Part shown: positions 17,006-25,764 of the stretch, in pieces
How positions within the stretch are numbered: the stretch's first letter is position 1
Layout of the letters: the number at the start of each line of letters is the position of its first letter
Source: Bacillus sp. UNC438CL73TsuS30
GTDB taxonomy: Bacteria > Bacillota > Bacilli > Bacillales > Cytobacillaceae
Length of the DNA stretch: 44,874 nucleotides
Direction of reading: 5' to 3'
Assembly (NCBI RefSeq): GCF_000482325.1
Contig: NZ_AXVA01000033.1
Coordinates: forward strand, 1 to 44,874
Made by a program: the position numbers and the translations under genes
The notes under the pieces: generated by a model
What the model saw: the letters and a program-made list of their open reading frames with translations, nothing else
The model's database searches: none
Told to the model about the DNA's origin: nothing

Positions 17006-17021
17006 TGCAAATCTCATACCA
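17006..17021 (-). promoter_or_regulatory. Sigma-54 (-24/-12) promoter of the amidotransferase-transporter operon
   Basis: The minus strand reads TGGTATGAGATTTGCA: GG and GC separated by exactly 10 bp, matching TGGCAC-N5-TTGCA except in the CAC part. It is about 135 bp upstream of the chosen start codon and points at the operon. A sigma-54 activator gene is divergent from it. Confidence 0.75.
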
Positions 17022-17100
17022 ACATTAAAATTCAAATGCTTATTCCCATCGTTTTAAATATTTTGTTATTTTACCAGTGCTTGCTATGTTGATATGCATT

Positions 17101-17151
17101 ATAATTGGTTATTATTTGGCTGTGTAATAGCCAAATTAAATAACCAATTAT
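17101..17151. promoter_or_regulatory. Long palindrome, likely enhancer (UAS) for the sigma-54 activator
   Basis: Arms ATAATTGGTTATT and AATAACCAATTAT enclose a second inverted repeat, TTTGGCT and AGCCAAA. It lies 80-145 bp upstream of the -24/-12 promoter, the normal place for an enhancer, and 34 bp before the activator gene, so it could also control that gene. A further ACCAATTA half-site follows at about 17154. Confidence 0.65.
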
Positions 17152-17184
17152 AGACCAATTAGATGCAAGCTAAAGAGGTGTTCT

Positions 17185-19221
17185 ATGAACGAATATGAAA
17201 ATAACCACATTGTATTGATTACCGGTTTAAAAGAAACACGAAAAGCCCTCCATCAACAATTAGCGGAGATGGTGAGTGATTTTATAGAGATTGAAAGTTT
17301 TTCTGTAGAAGAAGGTATTCCAAGAGTATTTCATTCATCATTAATCGTTTTACTCTCTACTATGTTGAAAGAAGAGGTCAAAGACTTTATTGGGGACAAC
17401 TGCGAAGTAATCATAACAAAACGAACATTAAATTATGAAAACGTGGATCAACTATTATTTTTGCCAGAAGGAACACAAGCCTTGTATGTGAATGATCATC
17501 CTGAAACCGTATATGAATCGATTGAAACCATGCGTCAATTAGGGCTGAACCATATTGAATATATCCCATACTATCCAGGAAAAGCGAATATACAAAGGAT
17601 CAAGCTTGCAATCACACCTGGCGAACTAAAAATTATCCCCAACTTTGTAGAAAAAGTGATTAATATTGGTCATAGACTAATCGATATTACTACGATCATG
17701 TCCATTCTGGAGCGATTCCGTTTAATGGAGGAATACGGTAACCATGTTTCTGAGAGGTACTATCGAAAAATAGTAGATTTAACGAAGAATCTAGCTAAAG
17801 CTCATCGACAACTTCACCAAGTGATTGATGGTGTTGGTGATGGGATTCTAGCTATTGATGATAAAGGAAGGATTATTGTTTTTAATGAAATCCTGGAAAA
17901 AATGCTTAAAATAAAAAGCAAAAATGCAATTGGTCAACCGATCGATTCTATTATTGATAATATTGATTTGGTCACTTTTATCCTATCAAGCAGGCAACAA
18001 GAAAGCAGTATATTTGTTGTAAACGGGTTGGACGTGATCGTGGAACGTCTGCATATCAATGATCAATCGATTATTGTTACTTTTAGAAATGCGCTTAAGA
18101 CCATTGAGTTTGAACGTAAATTAAGAAAAGAATTTGTTAAAAAAGGATACGTAGCAAAATACAACTTTCATGATATCGTTGGGATTAGCCCCACCATCCA
18201 AGAAACGAAACAAATTGCCAAAAGGTTAGCTAAGACGGATTTAACGGTTTTAATTGAAGGTGAAAGCGGCACCGGAAAAGAGTTGTTTGCAAGTGCCATT
18301 CATACTGCTTCTCTTCGAAACAGCGGCCCTTTTCTTGCCGTTAACTTTAGTGCTTTATCGGATGATTTAGTCGAGAGCGAACTGTTTGGTTATGAGGACG
18401 GAGCGTTTACTGGAGCAAAAAAGGGCGGAAAAATGGGATTGTTTGAGCAAGCAAATGGCGGCACTATTTTTTTGGATGAGATTGGAGATATTAGTCTTAA
18501 ACTTCAAGCACGGCTCCTTCGAGTATTGCAGGAAAAAGAAATCATGCGTGTTGGTGGAAGCCAAATTATCCCCATAGATGTTCGGATTATTGCAGCAACC
18601 AATAAGGATCTCCTGAAAATGATTCGAGAAAATCTGTTTAGAGAAGACTTATACCATAGGCTTAAGGTACTCTTTATACACCTTCCCGAATTAAGGGCTC
18701 GTCGAAATGACATTGAATTATTGGCTAAACATTTTGTTGCGCGATCAAACCATAAGGTCAAAATGGAACAAGAATTAATGGAAGAACTTCAAGAGTATCC
18801 ATGGTATGGAAATGTAAGAGAACTTAAAAATACCATCGATTATCTGCTTGCTGTCCGTACCGGAAACCTACTAACGAAGAATGATTTGCCTAATCACCAT
18901 TATTTTCAAAAACCTCCCCAAAGGGAAACAGATAGTGGCCTGATAGAGAATATGCCGCCCTTTTATTCAGGTTTAAGCAGTCTTGATGAAGAATCACTTT
19001 TCATCCTTAACCTCATCATGATTTATGAAGAAAAAGGAAAGATAATCGGAAGAAGGATTATTTCTGAAAAAAGCCAAGAAGTCAAAATGAAATTATCTGA
19101 GGCACAGGTTAGACACCGGTTGAATTTTTTAAAAAATCGAGGGTATTTGCAAACAAAAAGAGGGCGGGCAGGAGTGAATCTAACAAGAAAGGGTCGGGAG
19201 ATTCTTACTACAATTAAGTGA
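17185..19221 (+). CDS. Sigma-54-dependent enhancer-binding transcriptional activator
   Basis: 678 residues. The N-terminal 180 or so residues form an unrecognised sensor-like domain. A coiled stretch and a PAS domain (about 208-300, [23 protein letters not shown]) follow. The AAA+ domain (330-560) has Walker A GESGTGKE (359-366), the sigma-54 contact loop GAFTGA (406-411), Walker [10 protein letters not shown] and WYGNVREL. The C terminus is not a Fis-type helix but resembles a winged helix (about 605-675, [23 protein letters not shown]). ATG follows AGAGGTG. It is divergent from the amidotransferase-YfcC operon, which has a sigma-54 promoter and upstream palindrome, so it very likely activates that operon. 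The inducer is unknown, possibly a gamma-glutamyl compound. Confidence 0.92.
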   Translation: MNEYENNHIVLITGLKETRKALHQQLAEMVSDFIEIESFSVEEGIPRVFHSSLIVLLSTMLKEEVKDFIGDNCEVIITKRTLNYENVDQLLFLPEGTQALYVNDHPETVYESIETMRQLGLNHIEYIPYYPGKANIQRIKLAITPGELKIIPNFVEKVINIGHRLIDITTIMSILERFRLMEEYGNHVSERYYRKIVDLTKNLAKAHRQLHQVIDGVGDGILAIDDKGRIIVFNEILEKMLKIKSKNAIGQPIDSIIDNIDLVTFILSSRQQESSIFVVNGLDVIVERLHINDQSIIVTFRNALKTIEFERKLRKEFVKKGYVAKYNFHDIVGISPTIQETKQIAKRLAKTDLTVLIEGESGTGKELFASAIHTASLRNSGPFLAVNFSALSDDLVESELFGYEDGAFTGAKKGGKMGLFEQANGGTIFLDEIGDISLKLQARLLRVLQEKEIMRVGGSQIIPIDVRIIAATNKDLLKMIRENLFREDLYHRLKVLFIHLPELRARRNDIELLAKHFVARSNHKVKMEQELMEELQEYPWYGNVRELKNTIDYLLAVRTGNLLTKNDLPNHHYFQKPPQRETDSGLIENMPPFYSGLSSLDEESLFILNLIMIYEEKGKIIGRRIISEKSQEVKMKLSEAQVRHRLNFLKNRGYLQTKRGRAGVNLTRKGREILTTIK

Positions 19222-19238
19222 AAATATTAAAGAAACGA

Positions 19239-19292
19239 GCCACAGGGACGGTTCTCGCGGCTTTTTCTGACCATGAGAACCGTCCCTGTGGT
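19239..19292. repeat. GGGACGGTTCTC hairpin repeat, copy a
   Basis: CCACAGGGACGGTTCTC and GAGAACCGTCCCTGTGG form a 17-bp perfect stem around GCGGCTTTTTCTGACCAT. It begins 17 bp after the activator stop and may terminate it. Other good copies: 23081, 31645, 32530 and 42958. Confidence 0.9.
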
Positions 19293-19300
19293 CCCTCATT

Positions 19301-19440
19301 AAGTAACCGGCGAAAGAAATAAGCGGATATTTTCGGTTAAATGCGAAATAGAAAGCGAAGTTTTTCCTTTTATTTATCTGATCGGGTGCTTAACCTGATC
19401 CCCCCCAACCGATAAGAGCGGATCAAAAAGTCCCCTTATA
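19301..19440. repeat. Dispersed GCGAAA/CTGATCGGG repeat, shortened copy
   Basis: It starts AAGTAACCGGCGAAAG and ends with TTTATCTGATCGGG then AACCTGATCCCCC and CCGATAAGAGCGGA. The same ends bound the longer copies at 21935-22196 and 42735-42955, but about 100 bp of the middle is missing here. It directly follows hairpin copy a. Confidence 0.75.
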
Positions 19441-19454
19441 TTTCCACCCCTTAA

Positions 19455-19625
19455 ATCAAACAGTACAGAGATCAAATCTAGTAGGGGTCGCCATTTCTGA
19501 CCACCCCCCCTTACAGAGCTCGTACGTGTGGCACTTCGCATACGGCTCTTCCCACTAATCTCCTTTAGTTGTAAATCTAGATTCAAGAGGAAAAGGTGTT
19601 CGCGTCATCACCAGGGGGAGACTCG
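19455..19625 (-). mobile_element. Probable group II intron remnant
   Basis: The minus strand contains GGAGATTAGTGGGAAGAGCC, then GTATGCG, CACGTACGAGCTCT and AGGGGGGGTGGTCAGAAATG with CCCCTACTAGAT. This order (GAGCCGTATGCG ... CGTACGGTTC ... GGGGGG ... CCCTACT) is the hallmark of bacterial group II intron RNA around the maturase insertion domain. No reverse transcriptase ORF is present, so this is a scrap. Identification rests on remembered motif order. Confidence 0.5.
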
Positions 19626-19638
19626 AAATGGCGAAATT

Positions 19639-20172
19639 CTACAAAAACATACTCAAATTCATAACCGTTAATACTGCCTGATCAGGAATGATTGTCCTTG
19701 CAGCAATCTTCCACTGCCCATCTACTTTCCGAATGATGTCTTCCCGCTCGCCAATAATTTCTTCTAATTGATGTTCGGAAGCTCTGCTGCGTTTGAAGTA
19801 AAAATAGCTTCGGACGTTATATTCATTAGAATTAGCACCAGGCTTTATCATGATGTTGGTGATATAATGCCTCTGCCTTGTTCGTGGATCTTCAACCCAC
19901 GCGGAATTCGTATAAAGCCGTTTCACCCTCGTCTCCAGGGATTTTTTCGTATCTTCAAAATATGTCATATCATCAACGATATTCGAACCATCTCTTCTCT
20001 CCGTTGTCACACGCAACGGCATGCGATATATAATATCATCGGTTAATAAATCATGCCATTCTAGGTACATATGGTGGTCTAACAAATAGGCTTCATGATA
20101 GAGAAATTGAGTAATTTCATGTTGTAATTCTGCATTCACTTGAGTGTTTTGAAGTTGAAATTCCATACTCAC
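19639..20172 (-). CDS. Aromatic-ring-hydroxylating dioxygenase, beta (small) subunit
   Basis: 177-residue structural subunit of a Rieske non-haem-iron dioxygenase. It has the NTF2-like/scytalone-dehydratase fold pattern of the family: FLYHEAYLLDHHMYLEWHDL, an RRDGSNIVDDMTYFEDTKKSLETRVKRL-type central block, and a C-terminal RKVDGQWKIAARTIIPDQ. The start is GTG at 20172, overlapping the alpha-subunit stop by four bases (GTGA) with GGAGGAT ahead; ATG at 20166 is an alternative. The overlap implies translational coupling and an alpha/beta complex. No ferredoxin or reductase gene follows. Confidence 0.9.
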   Translation of the reverse strand: MSMEFQLQNTQVNAELQHEITQFLYHEAYLLDHHMYLEWHDLLTDDIIYRMPLRVTTERRDGSNIVDDMTYFEDTKKSLETRVKRLYTNSAWVEDPRTRQRHYITNIMIKPGANSNEYNVRSYFYFKRSRASEHQLEEIIGEREDIIRKVDGQWKIAARTIIPDQAVLTVMNLSMFL

Positions 20173-21527
20173 TGGCTATCCTCCTCTTCGTCCAAAAGAC
20201 CATCTGAAATTAATTCAAACCAACGTTTTTGAATACTTCTTGCCAAGTTATCCGTGTAAGTAGATGGGTAAGCAACACCTGGTCCAGGGAAGTTTTCAAC
20301 TGGCTCAAATACGTCTTCTCCCAATAGGTAATTGCTCACATTATTATAGCTTAATTCTTTATCTTCCATCATGAGCGCGTCTTTTACTTGAACAATACGA
20401 GCCCAAACTTCTGTATCATCCTGTTCTAATGTTCCAGAGGGACCAAAGGAACCGACATAAGCCTTATATGCTTTCTCCTTGTATTCTTCGGGTGCTGCCT
20501 TATCAATTAAGAACCAACACCATATTTCTACTTTATTAGGCCCTAAAGGTCTCCAAACCCGAAGATTTAAGTAGTTGATCATCTCCCCTTCCAACCCATG
20601 CACTGGACAGTCGAAAGCAAGGTTAGGGAACATACCACCGACAAAAACGGTCGCGTTTGAAAAGACTTCAAGTTGTTCAGGACTTAAATTTCGCTCAATC
20701 ATTGGCCACATCGATTCAGGCAATGTTTGGTATTTATAGTCTGTGTGGCCTGTTTTAGACGTCATAATACTTAGACCATGACCGTTATCTAAAACGATCT
20801 GATGGCCATAACTCGCAAAATTGGGGTCATTTGGGCTGATCCCTAATTCAACAGTGGACCGGTGGTTCGTTTGAACATGATATGGGTCTGAAGCGAAATT
20901 TTCTTGCGTCATCTTCCAGTTGGCTTGTGCTGTCCAACGTTGAGGAACGCCTCTAACTTCCATTCCGCCATCACTTCTGCCTAACAGGATGTCTAAATAC
21001 CATTTCATATCCCCTAGGTAATCTTCCAAAGGCATGGCTTGATAATCCAAGCTTGCAAATATCAACCCTTGGTACATCCCTACTTTCGGAATTGGACGTA
21101 GCCCCCACTCGTCCTTTATCATTTTTTCTCCGTATACTTTTTTTCCGGATACGATACCAACCAGTTCCCCTTCAAGGTTAAAACTCCATCCATGATAGGG
21201 ACAAGTAAACGTCTTCTTTTTTCCAAAATCAGCCGTACATAGATGTGCGCCTCTATGCGTACAGGAGTTTAGAAAAGCTTTAATCTCTCCGGAATTTGTT
21301 TTTACAAGTAATACTGGATCACTCGCAATCCAACGCGTCACATAACTTCCGGGCTCCTTTAGTTCAGATTCATGCCCCAGAAATTGCCACGTTTGACCAA
21401 AAATCTTTCTGCGTTCCAATTCATAAATATCCTTATCAGTCACTGCCCATTGAGGCATTAAACCCTTATCCAACTTTTCTTTCAGCTTCTGTAATGTTTG
21501 CTTATTGATGCTATCTTTAACCAACAT
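20169..21527 (-). CDS. Aromatic-ring-hydroxylating dioxygenase, alpha (large, Rieske) subunit
   Basis: 452 residues, full length for the family. The Rieske [2Fe-2S] ligands are C89-x-H91 and C109-x2-H112 (CTHRGAH and CPYHGW). The catalytic mononuclear iron site shows in NFASDPYHVQTNHRS (His217, His222). These enzymes use O2 and electrons from a ferredoxin/reductase to cis-dihydroxylate an aromatic ring. The substrate cannot be read from sequence. ATG at 21527 follows GAGGTG. It leads a two-gene operon with the beta subunit; electron-transfer partners are not in the window. The upstream 1-kb gap holds its promoter region and dispersed repeats. Confidence 0.93.
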   Translation of the reverse strand: MLVKDSINKQTLQKLKEKLDKGLMPQWAVTDKDIYELERRKIFGQTWQFLGHESELKEPGSYVTRWIASDPVLLVKTNSGEIKAFLNSCTHRGAHLCTADFGKKKTFTCPYHGWSFNLEGELVGIVSGKKVYGEKMIKDEWGLRPIPKVGMYQGLIFASLDYQAMPLEDYLGDMKWYLDILLGRSDGGMEVRGVPQRWTAQANWKMTQENFASDPYHVQTNHRSTVELGISPNDPNFASYGHQIVLDNGHGLSIMTSKTGHTDYKYQTLPESMWPMIERNLSPEQLEVFSNATVFVGGMFPNLAFDCPVHGLEGEMINYLNLRVWRPLGPNKVEIWCWFLIDKAAPEEYKEKAYKAYVGSFGPSGTLEQDDTEVWARIVQVKDALMMEDKELSYNNVSNYLLGEDVFEPVENFPGPGVAYPSTYTDNLARSIQKRWFELISDGLLDEEEDSQ

Positions 21528-21934
21528 TCTCTATTCACCTCATTAAATCTAATTTTGATGAGTAAGATACATTTTCGTTCATTTTCTACTGTGTAATATC
21601 TATTGGGAATATTTATACATGATTACAAGTTTGTAGGTTTTTTATTCTATCAATTCATACATCTAACCTCCCCCTATAATCGATTGTCTATTTAAAATAT
21701 TCTGCTATTTATAGTGTAAAATGTACTATATATAATGTAAATGCAGGTTTTTTATGATTATCTATAATTATTTATGATGATTAGAGAAATAAAATTTGCC
21801 TGAAAGGGGCCTTTAGAACAATAGTGAGATAATCTCTATCTATTATTCATATCTCTCGCAGATTGTGCTACTAATCTAACAGAATCCTAAACAAGTGGAT
21901 TTTTCGGACCATGAGAACGCCCCTTTGGTACTTC

Positions 21935-22196
21935 AAGTAACCAGCGAAAGTAAAATAAACGAAGATATTCGGTTAAATACGGAATAGAGCTCGTTTTGGG
22001 ATAAATAAGGGAAAGTTTTCCGATTATGAAAGCAAAATCCCCCATTTTCACCGTTTTTCGAGTCAATAAGCGAAATCTCTCCGGCTATTTAAGCTCTATT
22101 TTTAATGATAATGCTAATTAAACGAAATTTTTTCGTCTATTTATCTGATCGGGCGCTTAACCTGATCCCCCAACCGATATGAGCGGACCCGCTTGA
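21935..22196. repeat. Dispersed GCGAAA/CTGATCGGG repeat, full copy
   Basis: About 260 bp, similar to 42735-42955. It is built of degenerate subunits of the form GCGAAATTTTTCCG..TATTTA. A half hairpin (GGACCATGAGAACG at about 21907) precedes it. The rest of 21528-21934 is AT-rich upstream DNA of the dioxygenase operon in which no gene is supported. Confidence 0.75.
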
Positions 22197-22312
22197 TCCC
22201 AGATGTGGGAAACAACATCGACTAGTTGAGAAAATACCTTTTTTACCGTTTTGTCATTTAGTTTCAAATACTTCTCGACTTCTTTAGGGGATACGGCTTC
22301 CGTTAGGTACAT
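22157..22312 (-). pseudogene. Possible coding remnant, 51 codons
   Basis: On the minus strand an ATG at 22310-22312 opens MYLTEAVSPKEVEKYLKLND, then KTVKKVFSQLVDVVSHIWDQ, before the frame enters the dispersed repeat and stops at TAA (22157-22159). The amino-acid composition is protein-like, with helix-forming charged stretches. No ribosome site is seen and the last ten codons are repeat DNA. It may be the decayed start of a helical protein; I cannot name the family. Confidence 0.3.
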
Positions 22313-22363
22313 AAATAGTGATCTTTTTACAATCTTTTACTTATTCCTACAAAATGGATTACC

Positions 22364-22379
22364 AATCAAACGTTTGATT
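22364..22379. promoter_or_regulatory. Palindrome AATCAAACGTTTGATT, isolated copy
   Basis: The same perfect 16-bp palindrome occurs inside the repeats at 6587-6602 and 29096-29111, but here the flanks differ. It lies about 185 bp before the DUF1659 gene and could be an operator. The AAACGTTT core resembles LacI-family sites; the binding protein is unknown. Confidence 0.45.
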
Positions 22380-22562
22380 AGAATCGAAGTTTACATCGTT
22401 ATATAAGGAGTTCATTGTTTTTTCCAGTAAGGAATTTGTCGAAGGTTGCATCCACTGAAGGGCAAATCTTAGCCGACACCATGTTAATTTTTATTTTCCA
22501 CGACTATGTCCTTTTCCTCCATTTTTCTTTATATAGAAGGTGTAAGGAGGAGGTGAGAAACA

Positions 22563-22781
22563 ATGGCACAGGCACGATTAACTACGACGAAGCTTCGTAT
22601 CGTATTTGAAACAGGCGTGGACGGTGAAGGAAATCCAATCCTACGATCCAAGACCTTCAGCAATGTCAAAAAAGAGGCAACAGCGGACCAACTCTATCAA
22701 GCAGCACAAGCCATCTTTGTATTATGTAACGATACGCTTTACCGCATCGAGAAAAACGATAGTTCCGATCTATTAGTCTAG
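22563..22781 (+). CDS. DUF1659-family small protein
   Basis: 72 residues starting MAQARLTTTKLRIVFETGVD. The ending ...LYQAAQAIFVLCNDTLYRIEKND matches the DUF1659 pattern common in Bacillus. ATG follows GGAGGAGGTGAG, a very strong ribosome site. It pairs with the DUF2922 gene 36 bp downstream; the two are repeatedly found together in Bacillaceae. The function of either family is unknown. The mix of short beta-like segments suggests a compact soluble protein. Confidence 0.82.
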   Translation: MAQARLTTTKLRIVFETGVDGEGNPILRSKTFSNVKKEATADQLYQAAQAIFVLCNDTLYRIEKNDSSDLLV

Positions 22782-22817
22782 TGAGCAATTCATTTTTGAG
22801 GACAGGAGGTGAGGAAA

Positions 22818-23036
22818 TTGGCTAAAACCTTGGAATTACAATTCGAAACGGCGACCGGTAAAATTGCCCGAATTACCGTTGATAATCCAAAGGAACCGAT
22901 TGATGAAGCGGTTGTGAAGCAATCAATGGATCAAATCGTAAGCTCCGGCGCTTTCTATACAGGAAGTGGCGATCTTGTTTCAGCAAAAGGGGCAAGAATC
23001 GTGGAACGTAATGTAACAGATTATGAGCTTGTTTAA
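22818..23036 (+). CDS. DUF2922-family small protein
   Basis: 72 residues beginning MAKTLELQFETATGKIARIT and ending RIVERNVTDYELV, the DUF2922 signature. I choose TTG at 22818 because GGAGGTGAGGAAA sits directly before it and relatives begin MAKTLEL; a GTG at 22809 would add RKL and lies inside the ribosome site. Second gene of the DUF1659-DUF2922 pair. Both are short, lack membrane segments and have no assigned role. Confidence 0.82.
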   Translation: MAKTLELQFETATGKIARITVDNPKEPIDEAVVKQSMDQIVSSGAFYTGSGDLVSAKGARIVERNVTDYELV

Positions 23037-23080
23037 GAAAGAGGGAGGCCGGATTCTTCGTGAAGCCGGTCTCCTTTGAT

Positions 23081-23134
23081 ACCACAGGGACGGTTCTCAT
23101 GGTCTGAAAAAGCCGCAAGAACCGTCCCCATGGT
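23081..23134. repeat. GGGACGGTTCTC hairpin repeat, copy b
   Basis: ACCACAGGGACGGTTCTC and AAGAACCGTCCCCATGGT flank ATGGTCTGAAAAAGCCGC. It lies 45 bp after DUF2922 and 3 bp before the convergent sialidase stop, so it may terminate both. A weaker GCCGG/CCGGT hairpin precedes it at about 23043. Confidence 0.88.
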
Positions 23135-23136
23135 CA

Positions 23137-25611
23137 CTATTGGGCTTTGATATATGAAATATCCCCCAATAATAATTTCGCACCATTTTCATCCATCTTT
23201 TTGCCTGCTTGTGCTTTCACTTCGTTCTCAAGTGAATTTAAGCCATTTAGAACAGCACCTTTGTCATCCTGTTTAGACTGAATGTGCTGAACCTTTGACA
23301 TTAAACTGTTCAAAATTCCTTCATCCGTTACCCAGCCTTTATTCGTTGCGATGGCCAAGAATTCATCCAGATGGCCGATATCAAAGGATACATGCAGCGT
23401 ACTTGTCTTCACTGCTTCATTTCCAGCAACATCCACTGCTTTCACTTGAACAGTATGATCGCCCGCCACAAGAGATAGCGGCTCGATATGAATCGGATTC
23501 TCGACTGCTTTACCATCCAAGGTAATCTGAACGTCTGCCACTCCGCTGATTGGGTCCGTCACCGTAACTGGAATCTTGGCTTCATCCGTCTGGTTTACGG
23601 TCAGAGAGTCCTTAAGATCAATCACAGGAGGAGTTGGATCCTCTTTGGTTACATCATATAGCGAGAAGGAGGTGAATAAAATCGAACCTGCATTATCTTC
23701 ATACAACAGACCAATTTTTCCATCCTGCAGAACGGTTAAAGCGGAATAAGCATAGCCGCCCGGTTTTACAAGCATAGAAGATTTCCAGGTTTCCCCGTCA
23801 TCTTCACTGACACGTACCGTCCCGTTAACCCTGCCGGAGGTATTTGCCGGATTCGCCCAGATGACACGGTTTTTACCGTCCCCCAGATCAGGATAATTGA
23901 TAACCGTTGACTGGCAATAAGGATCCAACAGGGTTTGATCAAAGGTTACATCCCCCCAGGTTTCTCCCCCATCCAAGCTTTCGGCAACTGCCACTCTTCC
24001 TGTCCCTGAAGTATTTCGCATATATAATTTTAACGTTCCGTTGTCCAGTTCAATTACTTGTGATTCGGTTAATTGTGCCCCATAAACACCTGTTGTTTCA
24101 GATTGCAGCGTTGTGCCTTGCCATACTCTGCCATCGTTTGGAGATTCACCGCGTTTCCACGTTTTTCCGTGATCGTCACTATAGACGACGGCACTTGATT
24201 GCATACCATTCTTGTTTGTATAGTAAACTGGAAACACTAATCGTCCCTTATGCTCGCCCTTTGTTAGTTGAAGCCCTCTTCCCGGTCCTGTACCAAGGAA
24301 TTTCATCCAAGACTCCTTCACCTGGCTGTTCAAATCCATCGGTTTTGACCATGTCTTGCCATCGTCATCACTTTTAATGATTTGTAAAAAGGCTGTTCTT
24401 GCTTCAAGCAGGCTTTCTTTCGGGTCAACACCTTTTTTCAGGAAGATGTTTCCACGTTTTTCGCCGTTTAGATTGACATCCCCATTGGAAGCCACGGTGT
24501 AATCAGTTTTGACTCCTGCTGAATCAAACACTTGTCCATTTTCTCTTAGGGTAAATTCATTTCCAGCCTTATCATAAAGAAGGCGGTACCCATTGGCATC
24601 AAATCCTTTGCCTGCTACGGCACTTCCAAACCCGACGCCTCCAGGGAAATGGTCAACCAAAAGCCAGATGGTCCCGGACTCTTGATCCTGCAGCATGGAA
24701 GAGTCAATGGTAGAAGCACCATCATATCCCGAACCCGGATAATCAATAATGACATCCAAATCACTCCAGGTCTTACCATTATCTGTACTTCTACGGATGC
24801 CGGTATCAATATTATTCGGGCTATCAGCTATACCAATTTTTCTTACATCTGCTGCAGCAATGATGGTTCCCTTTTGGGTGGTAAGCAAAGAGGGAATCCG
24901 ATAGGCCGCCGTATTCGCCATGCCTGGTTCAAATAAAGGAACAGCCGCAGGTACGTCTGGAGCAGGATAGATGGTATCACCGCTTATTTTTTTCACATCT
25001 TCCGCCGTTAAGGCTTGGTTGAAGATCTTCACGTTCTCAATGTCTCCACTAAAGTACCACTGTCCGCCGCCATTATCGACGTTTCGGCCAATATACAAGC
25101 CATCCATATCCGTTATATTGGAGAAAAAGGCTTTGGAAGAATGGGTGGCCATCAATATTCCATCAGCATATAATTTGGTTCCAGCAGCATCCACTGTGAG
25201 GACGGCCGTGTGCCAGTTCCCATCATTATAATAACCAGCCGCCTTTAGACTAGCAGCATAACTACCATTTTCCCGATTTTCAAAGTATAAATCAGACCCA
25301 TTTACACTTAAGGTGATATTACTCGAAGGGTCTTGCGTATCCGTACCGCTAATGATCGCTTTGGCAGCAGCACCGCTTGTGGTTTTAAACTTCGCAACAA
25401 TCGATCCCTCGGTCAGCCCTGAGATTTTTTGAACATCCGCTGTTTTATCTATGTAGTCACTCGTGCCGTTAAAGGTTTTATTTACCGAGTAATCAAGCAG
25501 GGCATTGGCCTCTGCCTTTATGTTACTCACATGGATCATCGAACTAAGAGAGAATACAAGCACAAAAGCTAGCAAAAAATTAATTAGACGTTTAGCGAAA
25601 AAAGTATTCAT
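23137..25611 (-). CDS. nanH: Secreted sialidase (GH33) with LamG and Ig-like domains
   Basis: 824 residues. A signal peptide (about 1-35) is followed by a LamG/concanavalin-like domain (about 40-210; WHTAVLTVDAAGTKLYADG) and a six-bladed sialidase domain (about 225-650). The arginine motif YRIPSLL is at about 237. Asp-boxes include STDNGKTW, SDDDGKTW, SDDHGKTW and SEDDGETW; a catalytic-type Glu lies in LTESQVIEL and a Tyr in GGYAYSAL. An Ig-like segment (about 660-745) and a helical tail of 80 residues follow. No LPXTG was seen. It releases sialic acid from glycans outside the cell. I start at ATG 25611, behind GGAG; 25623 is possible. Third gene of the rpiR-mutarotase-sialidase cluster. Confidence 0.92.
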   Translation of the reverse strand: MNTFFAKRLINFLLAFVLVFSLSSMIHVSNIKAEANALLDYSVNKTFNGTSDYIDKTADVQKISGLTEGSIVAKFKTTSGAAAKAIISGTDTQDPSSNITLSVNGSDLYFENRENGSYAASLKAAGYYNDGNWHTAVLTVDAAGTKLYADGILMATHSSKAFFSNITDMDGLYIGRNVDNGGGQWYFSGDIENVKIFNQALTAEDVKKISGDTIYPAPDVPAAVPLFEPGMANTAAYRIPSLLTTQKGTIIAAADVRKIGIADSPNNIDTGIRRSTDNGKTWSDLDVIIDYPGSGYDGASTIDSSMLQDQESGTIWLLVDHFPGGVGFGSAVAGKGFDANGYRLLYDKAGNEFTLRENGQVFDSAGVKTDYTVASNGDVNLNGEKRGNIFLKKGVDPKESLLEARTAFLQIIKSDDDGKTWSKPMDLNSQVKESWMKFLGTGPGRGLQLTKGEHKGRLVFPVYYTNKNGMQSSAVVYSDDHGKTWKRGESPNDGRVWQGTTLQSETTGVYGAQLTESQVIELDNGTLKLYMRNTSGTGRVAVAESLDGGETWGDVTFDQTLLDPYCQSTVINYPDLGDGKNRVIWANPANTSGRVNGTVRVSEDDGETWKSSMLVKPGGYAYSALTVLQDGKIGLLYEDNAGSILFTSFSLYDVTKEDPTPPVIDLKDSLTVNQTDEAKIPVTVTDPISGVADVQITLDGKAVENPIHIEPLSLVAGDHTVQVKAVDVAGNEAVKTSTLHVSFDIGHLDEFLAIATNKGWVTDEGILNSLMSKVQHIQSKQDDKGAVLNGLNSLENEVKAQAGKKMDENGAKLLLGDISYIKAQ

Positions 25612-25764
25612 ACAAAACTCCATTTCTATTAATTTTTGAAACGAAACAAACTACTTCTTTCTGTGCTGTAAGGTCTGCATTTTAGCTGATCTTGTCCTCA
25701 TAAGCTGCATGAACTATTTGTTTCACGAGGCAATAAAGGGATTTCTAGAAATCATTGAATCTAC

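Noticed and set aside
23295..25231. Plus-strand open frames inside the sialidase gene
   Set aside because: Antisense shadows; the minus frame has complete domain structure with Asp-boxes.
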